This document shows, one piece after another, positions 45,101-54,039 of a DNA stretch of 64,000 nucleotides. The translations under genes were made by a program, and so were the position numbers. The notes below the pieces were generated by a model. The model saw nothing but the letters and a program-made list of their open reading frames with translations. It was not told the origin of the DNA and ran no database searches. The stretch comes from Rhizobium sp. BK399 (GTDB taxonomy: Bacteria; Pseudomonadota; Alphaproteobacteria; Rhizobiales; Rhizobiaceae): contig NZ_JACIAH010000013.1 of the NCBI RefSeq assembly GCF_014194695.1, positions 110,357 to 174,356 on the forward strand. The letters are read 5' to 3'. How positions within the stretch are numbered: position 1 is the stretch's first letter; every line of letters starts with the position of its first letter.

Positions 45101-45535
45101 ATGGCCAGCGAACCCCTTTACATCAACGATCGAATCACCGTCGCCGGGTGGGAGCTGACCGAGCAATTTGTCCTCGCAGGCGGCCCTGGCGGGCAGAACG
45201 TCAACAAGGTTTCGACAGCCGTCCAGCTGTTCTTCAATATTCCGAACTCCCCTTCCTTGAACGAGCGCGTGAAGGGGAATGCCGTGAAGCTCGCCGGCAA
45301 GCGCCTTTCGAAGGAAGGCGTGCTGATGATAGAGGCGAGCCGCTTCCGCAGCCAGGATCGTAACCGGGAAGACGCGCGAGAGCGGCTGAAAGAGCTTATC
45401 CTCGAGGCGGCAAAACCGCCGCCGCCGCCGCGCAAGAAGACCAAGCCGACTAAAGGATCGGTCGAACGTCGGCTGAAGGAGAAGTCGGGTAGGTCGGAGG
45501 TGAAGAAGATGCGCGGACGACCGCTCGGTGATTGA
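45101..45535 (+). CDS. arfB: ArfB (YaeJ) stalled-ribosome rescue peptidyl-tRNA hydrolase
   Basis: 144 residues. Class I release-factor catalytic domain with GGPGGQNVNK (27-36; GGQ at 30-32) and no codon-recognition domain, followed by a basic tail (PPPPPRKKTKPTKGSVERR and on) that in ArfB enters the empty mRNA channel. It rescues ribosomes stalled on nonstop mRNA. The stop overlaps the alkB start. Confidence 0.93.
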   Translation: MASEPLYINDRITVAGWELTEQFVLAGGPGGQNVNKVSTAVQLFFNIPNSPSLNERVKGNAVKLAGKRLSKEGVLMIEASRFRSQDRNREDARERLKELILEAAKPPPPPRKKTKPTKGSVERRLKEKSGRSEVKKMRGRPLGD

Positions 45536-46148
45536 TATGCTGAAGCTGCCGAATGGCGTCAGTCACCACCCTGACTATCTGGACCGGCCACGGCAGCAGG
45601 CATTGGTCGATATCATCAGGTCGATCGTCGCGGACGCGCCGCTGTTTGTGCCCATCATGCCCGGCACGGGCAAGCCGATGTCGGTTCGCATGACGAATTG
45701 TGGCCCGCTCGGCTGGGTCACCGACAAGGAGCGTGGCTATCGCTATCAGCCGACCCATCCTGTGACCGGCAAACCTTGGCCGGGTATCCATGCGGAACTG
45801 TTGGAAATCTGGAACGATGTCTCCGGCTACGACAAGCCGCCGCAGGCCTGCCTTGTCAACTACTACTCCGACGAGGCGCGTATGGGACTGCATCAGGACA
45901 AGGACGAACAGGATCTCGCAGCCCCCGTCGTGTCGATCTCGCTCGGCAATAGCTGCCTGTTTCGAGTTGGTGGTCTCGGGCGCAACGACCGGACGCTTTC
46001 CTTCAAGCTCTCAAGCGGTGACGTCGTGGTCTTGGGAGCGGAAGGGCGCCTTTGCTTCCACGGCGTCGACAAGATATATCCATCAACATCGACGCTGCTG
46101 AAGAACGGTGGTCGCATCAACCTGACGCTTCGCCGGGTAACGCCCTAG
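45528..46148 (+). CDS. alkB: AlkB-family 2-oxoglutarate/Fe(II) DNA repair dioxygenase
   Basis: 206 residues from the GTG. It removes alkyl groups from N1-methyladenine and N3-methylcytosine in single-stranded DNA. Iron ligands His122 and Asp124 in MGLHQDKDEQ and the distal His in CFHGVDK; 2-oxoglutarate Arg in GRINLTLRR. The GTG at 45528 overlaps arfB by 8 bp; ATG 45537 is an alternative. It converges on coaA with a 4-bp overlap. Confidence 0.93.
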   Translation: MIDMLKLPNGVSHHPDYLDRPRQQALVDIIRSIVADAPLFVPIMPGTGKPMSVRMTNCGPLGWVTDKERGYRYQPTHPVTGKPWPGIHAELLEIWNDVSGYDKPPQACLVNYYSDEARMGLHQDKDEQDLAAPVVSISLGNSCLFRVGGLGRNDRTLSFKLSSGDVVVLGAEGRLCFHGVDKIYPSTSTLLKNGGRINLTLRRVTP

Positions 46149-47140
46149 AGCTTTCTCAGAGCTACCTGTTCGATCAGGTGATTATTGCCCTTGCGCAGGA
46201 TCAGATCGGCCCGCGGGCGTGTCGGCAGGATGTTTTCCCGCAGGTTCTTCAGGTTGATGTTTTCCCAAAGGCCTTCGGCGATCGTCAGCGCTTCCTCCTC
46301 GCTGATCGAGGCATAGCGGTGGAAGAAGGAGTGGGGATCGCGAAACGCTGTTTCACGCAATCGCATGAAGCGCGCCACATACCAGTCATGAATCCGGCTT
46401 TCATCCGCATCGATGTAAATCGAGAAGTCGAAGAAGTCGGAAACCATCGGTACGATCTTGCCACCGGCCGGCAGGTCGCGTGACTGCAGGACGTTGATGC
46501 CCTCGAAGATCAGAATGTCGGGCCGGTCGACGATCTTGTATTCGTTCGGCAGCACGTCGTAGACCAGATGCGAATAGGACGGCGCCTTGACGTTCGGCTG
46601 GCCCGCCTTGATCGCCGCCAGGAAACGCAGGATCGCGCCGGTATCGTAGCTCTCGGGAAAGCCCTTGCGCTGCATCAGGTTTTCGCGCTGCAGCACGGCG
46701 TTCGGATGCAGGAAGCCGTCGGTGGTCACAAGGTCCACCTTCGGGCTCGACGGCCACCGCGTCAAAAGTTCCTTCAGGATACGGGCCGTGGTGGATTTGC
46801 CGACAGCCACCGACCCCGCGATGCCGATCACAAACGGCGTCTTTGCTACGTCAGAGAGGCTGAGGAAGCGATTGCGTTGCTCGAAAAGCAGCTGTGACGA
46901 TTCCACATGCGCCGAGAGGAGCCGCGAAAGCGAGAGATAGATCCGCCGCACTTCATCGAGATCGATCGGATCACCCATGGAGCGTAGCCGCTTGACCTCG
47001 TCGCCTTTCAGCGTGAGCGGTGTATCGGCACGGAAGCGTGCCCATTCCTCGGAGGAAAAGAAGTGGTAGGGCGAATACGCATTCGCCTGAAAATGATCGA
47101 GCGTCTCGGGCGCTCCGATGAGTTGTCTTGCGATACTCAT
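46145..47140 (-). CDS. coaA: Pantothenate kinase, type I
   Basis: 331-residue CoaA: phosphorylates pantothenate, the first committed step of CoA synthesis. P-loop GIAGSVAVGKST (about residues 105-116), VTTDGFLHPN, and VPMVSDFFDFSIYIDA. The ATG overlaps the hisE stop (ATGA), so it is translated with the his genes. Confidence 0.96.
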   Translation of the reverse strand: MSIARQLIGAPETLDHFQANAYSPYHFFSSEEWARFRADTPLTLKGDEVKRLRSMGDPIDLDEVRRIYLSLSRLLSAHVESSQLLFEQRNRFLSLSDVAKTPFVIGIAGSVAVGKSTTARILKELLTRWPSSPKVDLVTTDGFLHPNAVLQRENLMQRKGFPESYDTGAILRFLAAIKAGQPNVKAPSYSHLVYDVLPNEYKIVDRPDILIFEGINVLQSRDLPAGGKIVPMVSDFFDFSIYIDADESRIHDWYVARFMRLRETAFRDPHSFFHRYASISEEEALTIAEGLWENINLKNLRENILPTRPRADLILRKGNNHLIEQVALRKL

Positions 47141-47460
47141 GAACTTTGCCGGCTCGCCTTTTCTGTCAGGCCGGATTGAGCGGTGCGCCGCTCAAGCTCC
47201 GCCATCACACTTTGCAACGGAATGCCCGCCACCTTCAATACGACCAATAGGTGATAGAGAAGATCGGCGGCTTCATAGGTGAGGTTCTCGTGGTCATCGG
47301 TGATCGCGGCCATCACGGCCTCGATCGCCTCTTCGCCGAGCTTTTTGGCCGCCTTTGGCTGGCCTGCAACAACGAGTTTTGCCGTCCAGGACTCATCCGG
47401 CGAGGCTTTCGACCGGGCATCGACGATCTTTTCGAGGTCGGCGAGGGTGAATTCGCTCAT
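47137..47460 (-). CDS. hisE: Phosphoribosyl-ATP pyrophosphatase
   Basis: 107-residue MazG-like enzyme of histidine synthesis: KKLGEEAIEAVMAA and YEAADLLYHLLVVL carry the metal-binding acidic residues. ATG 47460 chosen over an upstream in-frame start because MSEFTLADLE is the family start and GGAAGC precedes it. Confidence 0.95.
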   Translation of the reverse strand: MSEFTLADLEKIVDARSKASPDESWTAKLVVAGQPKAAKKLGEEAIEAVMAAITDDHENLTYEAADLLYHLLVVLKVAGIPLQSVMAELERRTAQSGLTEKASRQSS

Positions 47461-47475
47461 GATTCTGCTTCCCAC

Positions 47476-48258
47476 TCAGTCCAGACGCATGTCGATGCCG
47501 CAAGAAGACATATAGCGCTTCGCTTCCCCGACGGAATAGGTCCCGAAGTGGAAGATCGAAGCGGCCAGCACAGCGTTGGCATGTCCCTGTTTGACGCCCG
47601 CCACGAGATCGTCGAGGTCGCCGACGCCACCGGAGGCAATAACGGGCACCCGAACCGAATCCGCGATGGCGCGTGTCAGTTCGAGATCGTAGCCGACCTT
47701 GGTTCCGTCCCGATCCATCGAGGTCACAAGCAGTTCACCCGCCCCACGCTCGACCATCTTTCGAGCAAAATCCACCGCGTCGATGCCGGTCGCGTTGCGG
47801 CCGCCATGTGTGTAGATCTCCCAGGCGCTGACGTTGCCCTGCGCGGGCGTGGTCCGGCGCTTGGCGTCGATCGACACAACGATGCACTGGTCGCCGAACT
47901 TGTCGGCGGCTTCGGCAACGAAATCGGGGTTGTTGACCGCCGCTGAATTGATTGAGACCTTGTCAGCGCCACAGAGCAGCAGCTTGCGGATATCAGCAAT
48001 GGTGCGGACACCACCGCCGACGGTGACGGGCATGAAGCATTGCTCGGCCGTACGTGCGACGACATCGAAGATCGTTTCGCGATTGTCCGAGGACGCGGTG
48101 ATGTCGAGGAAACACAATTCGTCGGCACCGGCGGCGTCATAAGCCTTGGCAGCCTCGACTGGGTCTCCGGCATCGACCAGGTTGACGAAATTGACGCCCT
48201 TGACGACGCGGCCGTCCTTAACGTCGAGGCAGGGAATGACACGAGCCTTCAGGGTCAT
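47476..48258 (-). CDS. hisF: Imidazole glycerol phosphate synthase cyclase subunit
   Basis: 260-residue TIM barrel: RVIPCLDVKDGRVVKG at the N-terminus with catalytic Asp11-equivalent, and SMDRDGTKVGYDLEL with the second catalytic Asp. Forms the synthase with HisH, using its ammonia. The start overlaps the hisA stop by 4 bp. Confidence 0.97.
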   Translation of the reverse strand: MTLKARVIPCLDVKDGRVVKGVNFVNLVDAGDPVEAAKAYDAAGADELCFLDITASSDNRETIFDVVARTAEQCFMPVTVGGGVRTIADIRKLLLCGADKVSINSAAVNNPDFVAEAADKFGDQCIVVSIDAKRRTTPAQGNVSAWEIYTHGGRNATGIDAVDFARKMVERGAGELLVTSMDRDGTKVGYDLELTRAIADSVRVPVIASGGVGDLDDLVAGVKQGHANAVLAASIFHFGTYSVGEAKRYMSSCGIDMRLD

Positions 48259-49004
48259 TGTGCAGTCTCCTTCGCGCGTGCGGCCGAAATCAGCGCCAGC
48301 GCCTCTGCCGGGTCGATCCGTCCATCATAGAGCGCGCGACCGGAAATCGCACCCTCGAGCTTCCGTGCATCGGGTTGCAGCATCCGTTTCACATCCTCGA
48401 TCGAAGCAAGGCCGCCGGATGCGATGACCGGGATCGATACCGCTTCGGCAAGCTCGAGCGTCGATGCCCAGTTGATGCCGGCGAGGATGCCGTCGCGGTC
48501 GATATCGGTGTAGATGATCGCGGCTACGCCGGCGCCTTCGAACTTCTGCGCGAGTTCGATAACGCCGAGCTCGGATGCCTCGGCCCAGCCTTCGACCGCG
48601 ACCTTCCCGCCCTTGGCATCGATTCCGACCGCAACGCGGCCGGGAAACTTCTTGCAGGCTTCGATCACGAGCGCCGGATCGCGCACCGCGATGGTCCCGA
48701 GAATGACGCGGGCAAGACCGCGAGATAGCCAGTTTTCGATATGGTCGAGCGTGCGAATGCCGCCACCAAGCTGAACCGGGTTCTTCGTTGCCTTCAGGAT
48801 CGCATCGACCGCGGCGCCATTGACGCTTTCGCCCGCGAAAGCGCCATTGAGATCAACGACGTGCAGCCATTCAAAGCCTTGATCTTCGAATGCCTTCGCC
48901 TGCGCACCGGGGTCGGGATTGTAGACGGTCGCCTGTTCCATATCGCCGAGCTTGAGGCGAACGCACTGGCCATCCTTGAGGTCGATTGCTGGAAATAGGA
49001 TCAT
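48255..49004 (-). CDS. hisA: ProFAR isomerase
   Basis: 249-residue TIM barrel: MILFPAIDLKDGQCVRL and YTDIDRDGILAG contain the catalytic Asp residues. The open frame is open for 10 more codons upstream, but ATG 49004 is the conserved start. It overlaps hisF by 4 bp. Confidence 0.97.
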   Translation of the reverse strand: MILFPAIDLKDGQCVRLKLGDMEQATVYNPDPGAQAKAFEDQGFEWLHVVDLNGAFAGESVNGAAVDAILKATKNPVQLGGGIRTLDHIENWLSRGLARVILGTIAVRDPALVIEACKKFPGRVAVGIDAKGGKVAVEGWAEASELGVIELAQKFEGAGVAAIIYTDIDRDGILAGINWASTLELAEAVSIPVIASGGLASIEDVKRMLQPDARKLEGAISGRALYDGRIDPAEALALISAARAKETAQ

Positions 49005-49030
49005 TCTGTCAGTCCTTGCAGTGCGCGAGC

Positions 49031-49681
49031 TCAAGGCTTCCAGCGCAGGAAATTGGCAATCAGGGCGAGGCCGAGCTTCTGGCTCTTTTCAGGATGGAAC
49101 TGGGCTCCGGCCATGTTGTCGCGCCCGACGAAAGCGGTGATCGGGCCGCCGTACTCGGCCGTCGCAATCACGTCGCCGGGGTTCTTCGCCGCCAGATGGT
49201 AGGAATGCACGAAATAGGCATGCAACCCGTTCGGTCCGGTCGGAATTCCGTCGAACAGCGGGTGAGGGGATTTCAGGTCCAGCGTATTCCAGCCGATCTG
49301 CGGGATCTTCAGGTTGGCATCATTAGGCGTCATTTCAACGACATCGCCGGGAATCCAGCCGAAGCCATCGGTGACGGTCTTCTCGAGTCCGCGCGACGAC
49401 ATCAGCTGCATACCGACGCAAATGCCGAGGAACGGCCGGGCCTTCTTCTGGACCACATCGATCAACGCTTCCGACATGCCGGGAACGGCATCGAGCCCGC
49501 GCCGGCAATCGGCATAGGCGCCAACACCCGGCAGCACGACGCGATCGGCGGCCGCCACAGCCCCTGCCTTGTCTGTCAGTTCGATCACGGCGTCGATGCC
49601 GGCTTCCCGCGCTGCCCGTTCGAAGGCCTTCGTCGCCGAACGCAGATTGCCGGATCCGTAGTCTATAATTGCGACGCGCAT
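49031..49681 (-). CDS. hisH: Imidazole glycerol phosphate synthase glutaminase subunit
   Basis: 216-residue class I glutamine amidotransferase: nucleophile Cys in PFLGICVGMQLM and the His-Glu of AQFHPEKSQ near the C-terminus. Supplies ammonia to HisF. The ATG directly follows the stop of the DUF2628 gene. Confidence 0.97.
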   Translation of the reverse strand: MRVAIIDYGSGNLRSATKAFERAAREAGIDAVIELTDKAGAVAAADRVVLPGVGAYADCRRGLDAVPGMSEALIDVVQKKARPFLGICVGMQLMSSRGLEKTVTDGFGWIPGDVVEMTPNDANLKIPQIGWNTLDLKSPHPLFDGIPTGPNGLHAYFVHSYHLAAKNPGDVIATAEYGGPITAFVGRDNMAGAQFHPEKSQKLGLALIANFLRWKP

Positions 49682-50167
49682 TCAGCGTCCTCCATCAAAA
49701 CCAAAGAGACCGAGCGAAGTGGCGTTGCCGTGTCGCGGTGCATGGGCTGCTTGATCCCATTGCGGCGAGGGCGCGGGTCGGCTCTCGCCGGCATCGGTCT
49801 GGACATTCGAAAAGTAGATTTCTTCCGCGGTCGCAAGCGAATCGGCCGAAACGAGATCGGCTTCGCCCCAGCCTTTCGCAACCAGATTACGGGCGCGAAG
49901 ATTCTGACCCTCAAGCGCGACCAGCAAACTGGTGCCGAAGGTGATTGCGACGCCGACTGGCCAGAGATCGGCCCGGTCCGCTAGCGCACCGCCGAGGCTT
50001 TGCAGGAGAAACGCTGCGATGGCGTAGAGCCACAGTCTGTGGAAGGCGAGCCATATCCAGGGGAAGAGAAAACCGAGCACGGTAAAGCCGTCGCGAATGA
50101 AACGCGTCTTCTCGCGGTTGGTGTCCGTTCCGCCAGGCGCAGTCAGAACCAGATAGCTGGAAGTCAT
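49682..50167 (-). CDS. DUF2628 membrane protein inserted in the his operon
   Basis: 161 residues. Two hydrophobic segments (about 30-60, FTVLGFLFPWIWLAFHRLWL onward, and about 75-92, WPVGVAITFGTSLLVAL) match the DUF2628 family, function unknown. The remainder is hydrophilic. ATG 50167 is used because the extension upstream lies antisense to no support and is basic and Arg-rich. It sits between hisB and hisH with 0-22 bp spacing. Confidence 0.85.
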   Translation of the reverse strand: MTSSYLVLTAPGGTDTNREKTRFIRDGFTVLGFLFPWIWLAFHRLWLYAIAAFLLQSLGGALADRADLWPVGVAITFGTSLLVALEGQNLRARNLVAKGWGEADLVSADSLATAEEIYFSNVQTDAGESRPAPSPQWDQAAHAPRHGNATSLGLFGFDGGR

Positions 50168-50189
50168 ATCGTCAAGCTCCCTAGGGGGC

Positions 50190-50798
50190 TCAGACGAGCG
50201 TGCCCTTCGTTGAGGGGACACGGCCCGCCTGTCTCGGATCGATCTCTGTCGCCGTACGCAGCGCGCGGGCAACGGCCTTGAAGCACGTCTCTGCAATATG
50301 GTGGTTGTTGGCACCATAATGGTTGAGAATATGCAAGGTGATGCCGGCGTTCTGGGCAAGCGCCTGGAAGAATTCGCGAACGAGCTCGGTGTCGAACGTG
50401 CCGATCTTCGGCGCGGTGAAGGCGACGTTCCAGACGAGGAAGGGGCGACCGGAGAGGTCGACTGCAGCCTTCGTCATTGTCTCGTCCATCGCGAGGTCGA
50501 TCGAGGCATAGCGGGCAATGCCGCGGCGATCGCCGAGCGCCTTGGCAATCGCCTGGCCGATCGCGATGCCGGTGTCTTCCACCGTATGGTGATCGTCAAT
50601 GTGCAGGTCGCCCTTGGTCTCGATCTCCATGTCGATCAGCGAATGTCGCGAAAGCTGATCGAGCATATGATCGAAGAAGCCGACGCCGGTCGAGATTTTC
50701 GACTTTCCGGTGCCGTCGAGATTGACGGAAACGGAAACCGAAGTCTCGTTCGTCTTGCGGGACACGGTACCCGTGCGGCTTGCTGCGGTCTCGGCCAT
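50190..50798 (-). CDS. hisB: Imidazoleglycerol-phosphate dehydratase
   Basis: 202-residue dehydratase (stand-alone, not fused to a phosphatase). The manganese sites are HxxxHH-type: GVGFFDHMLDQLSRHS, LHIDDHHTVEDT, and HYGANNHHIAE. First gene of the his-coaA run, divergent from hslV. Confidence 0.97.
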   Translation of the reverse strand: MAETAASRTGTVSRKTNETSVSVSVNLDGTGKSKISTGVGFFDHMLDQLSRHSLIDMEIETKGDLHIDDHHTVEDTGIAIGQAIAKALGDRRGIARYASIDLAMDETMTKAAVDLSGRPFLVWNVAFTAPKIGTFDTELVREFFQALAQNAGITLHILNHYGANNHHIAETCFKAVARALRTATEIDPRQAGRVPSTKGTLV

Positions 50799-50977
50799 AT
50801 GGCTGCTCCATCAGGAAATACGGGGGTTCCTTATCAGGCGAGCCGTGAAATATCCAGAACCGCTGCGGCAGAAAACGCCGCCATTTGCAATCGGCTTTCA
50901 CGCACTTACATAGGGCTCGACAGGGCCGGCGTTCGGCCCGACGCAACAAGCCCGGCAGACGGGCAAAGGTATAGTAG

Positions 50978-51505
50978 ATGACAACGATTGTTACAGTTCG
51001 AAAGGGCGGCAAGGTCATCATGGCCGGCGATGGCCAGGTAAGCCTCGGCCAGACCGTGATGAAGGGCAATGCCCGCAAGGTGCGGCGCATCGGCAAGGGT
51101 GAGGTCATTGCCGGTTTCGCAGGCGCCACGGCCGATGCCTTCACGCTTCTCGAACGTCTCGAAAAGAAGCTCGAACAATATCCGGGCCAGCTGATGCGCG
51201 CTGCCGTCGAGCTTGCTAAGGATTGGCGCACGGACAAGTATCTCCGCAATCTCGAAGCCATGATGCTCGTCGCCGACAAGCAGGTGACGCTTGCAATAAC
51301 GGGCAATGGCGATGTTCTCGAGCCCGAACACGGCGCCATGGCAATCGGCTCCGGCGGTAATTTTGCGCTCGCTGCGGCCCGCGCCTTGATGGATACCGAT
51401 AAGTCGGCCGAGGAGATCGCGCGTCGAGCACTCGATATTGCCGCTGATATCTGCGTCTACACCAACCACAACGTGGTCGTAGAGACGCTCGATGCCGAAG
51501 CTTGA
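50978..51505 (+). CDS. hslV: HslV protease subunit of the HslUV complex
   Basis: 175-residue threonine protease: the nucleophile is Thr2 after removal of Met (MTTIVTVRKGGKVIMAGDGQV); GSGGNFALAAARAL and TNHN near the end are family motifs. It works with HslU as an ATP-dependent protease. It lies 40 bp before hslU. Confidence 0.97.
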   Translation: MTTIVTVRKGGKVIMAGDGQVSLGQTVMKGNARKVRRIGKGEVIAGFAGATADAFTLLERLEKKLEQYPGQLMRAAVELAKDWRTDKYLRNLEAMMLVADKQVTLAITGNGDVLEPEHGAMAIGSGGNFALAAARALMDTDKSAEEIARRALDIAADICVYTNHNVVVETLDAEA

Positions 51506-51544
51506 TCCGGTTTCAAAGATCCACGCCCTGATGGGATATTCGAT

Positions 51545-52852
51545 ATGACCACATTTTCCCCCCGCGAGATCGTTTCCGAACTCGACCGCTATATCATCGG
51601 CCAGCATGAGGCCAAGCGCGCAGTGGCGATTGCGCTGCGCAACCGCTGGCGGCGCCAGCAGCTCGATCCGGATCTGCGCGACGAAGTCATGCCCAAGAAC
51701 ATCCTGATGATCGGGCCGACCGGCGTCGGCAAGACGGAAATCTCCCGTCGCCTCGCCAAGCTCGCCGGCGCGCCGTTCATCAAGGTCGAAGCCACGAAGT
51801 TTACCGAAGTCGGCTATGTCGGCCGCGATGTCGAGCAGATCATCCGCGACCTCGTCGAGGTCGGCATCGGCCTCGCTCGCGAAAAGAAGCGGAGCGAAGT
51901 GCAGGCCAAGGCGCACATGAGCGCTGAAGAGCGTGTTCTCGACGCGCTCGTCGGCGCCACCTCGTCGCCGGCGACCCGCGACAGCTTCCGCAAGAAGCTG
52001 CGCAGTGGCGAGCTTGATGACAAGGAAATCGATATCGAGATCGCCGATACGGGCACAGGCATGGGCGGTTTCGATATTCCCGGCATGCAGGGCGGCAATA
52101 TCGGCGTGCTCAACCTTTCCGAAATGTTCGGCAAGGCGATGGGGGGTCGTACCAAGAAGGTCCGCACGACGGTCAAGGCATCCTATACGGATCTGATCCG
52201 CGACGAATCCGACAAGCTGATCGACAACGAAGTCATTCAGCGCGAGGCGATCCGGGCCGTCGAGAATGACGGCATCGTCTTCCTCGACGAGATCGACAAG
52301 ATCGCGGCTCGCGACGGCGGCATGGGCGCCGGCGTTTCGCGCGAAGGCGTTCAACGCGACTTGCTTCCGCTGGTCGAAGGCACGACGGTGTCGACGAAGT
52401 ACGGCCCGGTGAAAACGGACCACGTCCTTTTCATCGCCTCCGGTGCTTTTCACGTCTCCAAGCCGTCCGATCTGCTGCCGGAACTTCAGGGCCGTCTGCC
52501 GATCCGCGTCGAGCTGCGCCCGCTCACCAAGGAAGATTTCCGCCGTATCCTGACGGAGACCGAGGCGAGCCTCATCAGGCAGTACAAGGCTCTCATGGAA
52601 ACCGAAGGCCTCGGCCTCGAATTTACTGACGATGGCATCGATTCCCTGGCGGACGTTGCTGTTCATTTGAATTCGTCCGTTGAAAACATAGGTGCGCGCC
52701 GCCTGCAGACGGTGATGGAGCGTGTTCTGGACGAAATCTCCTTCAATGCCCCGGATCGCGGCGGCTCAAGCGTGACGATCGACGCCGACTATGTCCGCAA
52801 GCATGTCGGCGATCTGGCGCAAAACACCGATCTGTCACGCTTCATCCTGTGA
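51545..52852 (+). CDS. hslU: HslU ATPase subunit of the HslUV complex
   Basis: 435-residue AAA+ unfoldase: Walker A GPTGVGKTE (57-65), the intermediate domain from about 110 to 240, Walker B IVFLDEIDKI, sensor II GARRLQTVME, and C-terminal LSRFIL which inserts into HslV. Length is normal. Confidence 0.98.
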   Translation: MTTFSPREIVSELDRYIIGQHEAKRAVAIALRNRWRRQQLDPDLRDEVMPKNILMIGPTGVGKTEISRRLAKLAGAPFIKVEATKFTEVGYVGRDVEQIIRDLVEVGIGLAREKKRSEVQAKAHMSAEERVLDALVGATSSPATRDSFRKKLRSGELDDKEIDIEIADTGTGMGGFDIPGMQGGNIGVLNLSEMFGKAMGGRTKKVRTTVKASYTDLIRDESDKLIDNEVIQREAIRAVENDGIVFLDEIDKIAARDGGMGAGVSREGVQRDLLPLVEGTTVSTKYGPVKTDHVLFIASGAFHVSKPSDLLPELQGRLPIRVELRPLTKEDFRRILTETEASLIRQYKALMETEGLGLEFTDDGIDSLADVAVHLNSSVENIGARRLQTVMERVLDEISFNAPDRGGSSVTIDADYVRKHVGDLAQNTDLSRFIL

Positions 52853-52919
52853 TGAACAAGCATCGGCGCGCGCCTTACTGATGTGATGCCACGATTTTGA
52901 TAGCTTCAACTCTCGACAG

Positions 52920-52955
52920 CGGGCCTTTTACTTTTTAGTGAAAGGCCCGTTTTGT
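52920..52955 (+). terminator. Intrinsic terminator after hslU
   Basis: CGGGCCTTT-(12-nt loop)-AAAGGCCCG stem followed by TTTTG. Confidence 0.85.
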
Positions 52956-53040
52956 TGTCCGCGCCAGCATTATTCGGCCAAGATTGTGGTCCAGTCAGCG
53001 CGCTTCGCGACATTGCCATGAACCGACGGGAACGCTGATC

Positions 53041-53988
53041 GTGCGACGCCTTCTGACAAGCCTCCTGATTGCCGCTGCCGTGCTGACGTCGGCACCTGCC
53101 TTCGCCATGCAGGTGGTGCCGCCGGGCAATCGTCACGCCGAGCAGCCGGATATTCCGGGCGCCTCGGTTCGCCGCACCAAGGGCACGAAGAGCTCGTTCG
53201 ATCGCAAGTATGACAAGGTCCATGACCTCCTGGCGTCGGATCACGAGTTGATGGCCAAGATCAAAAAGGTGTCGGCCGCTTACGGCATCGATCCGATCCA
53301 TGTGATCGGCGCGATCGTCGGCGAGCATACGTACAATGTCGATGCCTATGACCGCCTGCAATCCTACTACGTGAAGGCCGCGTCCTATGCGGGTGAGAGC
53401 TTCCGCTTCGCCTACAACGGCGAGGATGTGGATGACTTCGTCAGGCGGTCGCAGTTTGCCGAATGTAACGGCAAGGGCGATTCCTACACGCTGTGGAGCT
53501 GCCGCGAGGACATCTGGGAAAGCGAGTTCCGCGGCAAGACCGTCGATGGCAAGAGCTACCCGAACAACCGCTTCAGCGCAGTCTTCTTCCAGCCTTTCTA
53601 CGCCGGCCAGACCTTCGGTCTTGGGCAGATCAACCCGCTGACGGCCCTGATGTTGACCGATCTGGTCTCCAAGGTCTCGGGTTACGAGAAGCTGAACGAG
53701 AAGGACGCCGGTTCCGTCTACAAGGCGATCATGCAGCCAGATATCTCGCTCGCCTTTGTCGCAGCGTCCATCCGGCGGTCGGTCGACGACTATAAGCAGA
53801 TCGCCGACATGGATATCTCGAGGAACCCGGGACTGACCGCGACGCTCTACAATGTCGGCAATTCGCGCCAGCGCGCGGCGGCTCTCGCTGCCAAGAACCG
53901 TGCTTCCGGTGAAACCGTCTGGCCGGAAGAAAACTATTACGGCTGGCTGGTCAACGACAAGCTGGACGAGCTGGAGCGTCTGCTCTAG
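53041..53988 (+). CDS. Secreted DUF1402 protein with lytic-transglycosylase-like motifs
   Basis: 315 residues from a GTG. Signal peptide (RRLLTSLLIAAAVLTSAPAFA). The DUF1402 family is uncharacterised, but the sequence looks like an SLT/lysozyme fold: AYGIDPIHVIGAIVGEHTYN with Glu95 in the place of the catalytic Glu, FGLGQINPLTALM (193-197 GLGQI, compare GLMQI), and YNVG (270-273, compare YNAG). The Glu-GLGQI gap of about 98 residues is longer than in typical SLTs, so this is an inference. It precedes a P450 by 51 bp. Confidence 0.82.
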   Translation: MRRLLTSLLIAAAVLTSAPAFAMQVVPPGNRHAEQPDIPGASVRRTKGTKSSFDRKYDKVHDLLASDHELMAKIKKVSAAYGIDPIHVIGAIVGEHTYNVDAYDRLQSYYVKAASYAGESFRFAYNGEDVDDFVRRSQFAECNGKGDSYTLWSCREDIWESEFRGKTVDGKSYPNNRFSAVFFQPFYAGQTFGLGQINPLTALMLTDLVSKVSGYEKLNEKDAGSVYKAIMQPDISLAFVAASIRRSVDDYKQIADMDISRNPGLTATLYNVGNSRQRAAALAAKNRASGETVWPEENYYGWLVNDKLDELERLL

Positions 53989-54039
53989 CTTTCGCCTTGC
54001 CGGGAGAGCCTAGATCTCCGGCGAAAAGGCTGAATTCTG

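Noticed and set aside
43901..45166. Long open frame (421 codons) antisense to pckA
   Set aside because: Composition is Arg/His/Gly-rich, no motif, and fully inside a certain gene.
50906..52666. Long open frame (586 codons) on the minus strand across hslU and hslV
   Set aside because: It is antisense to two clearly recognised genes and has no domain; high GC third positions of hslU keep the opposite frame open.
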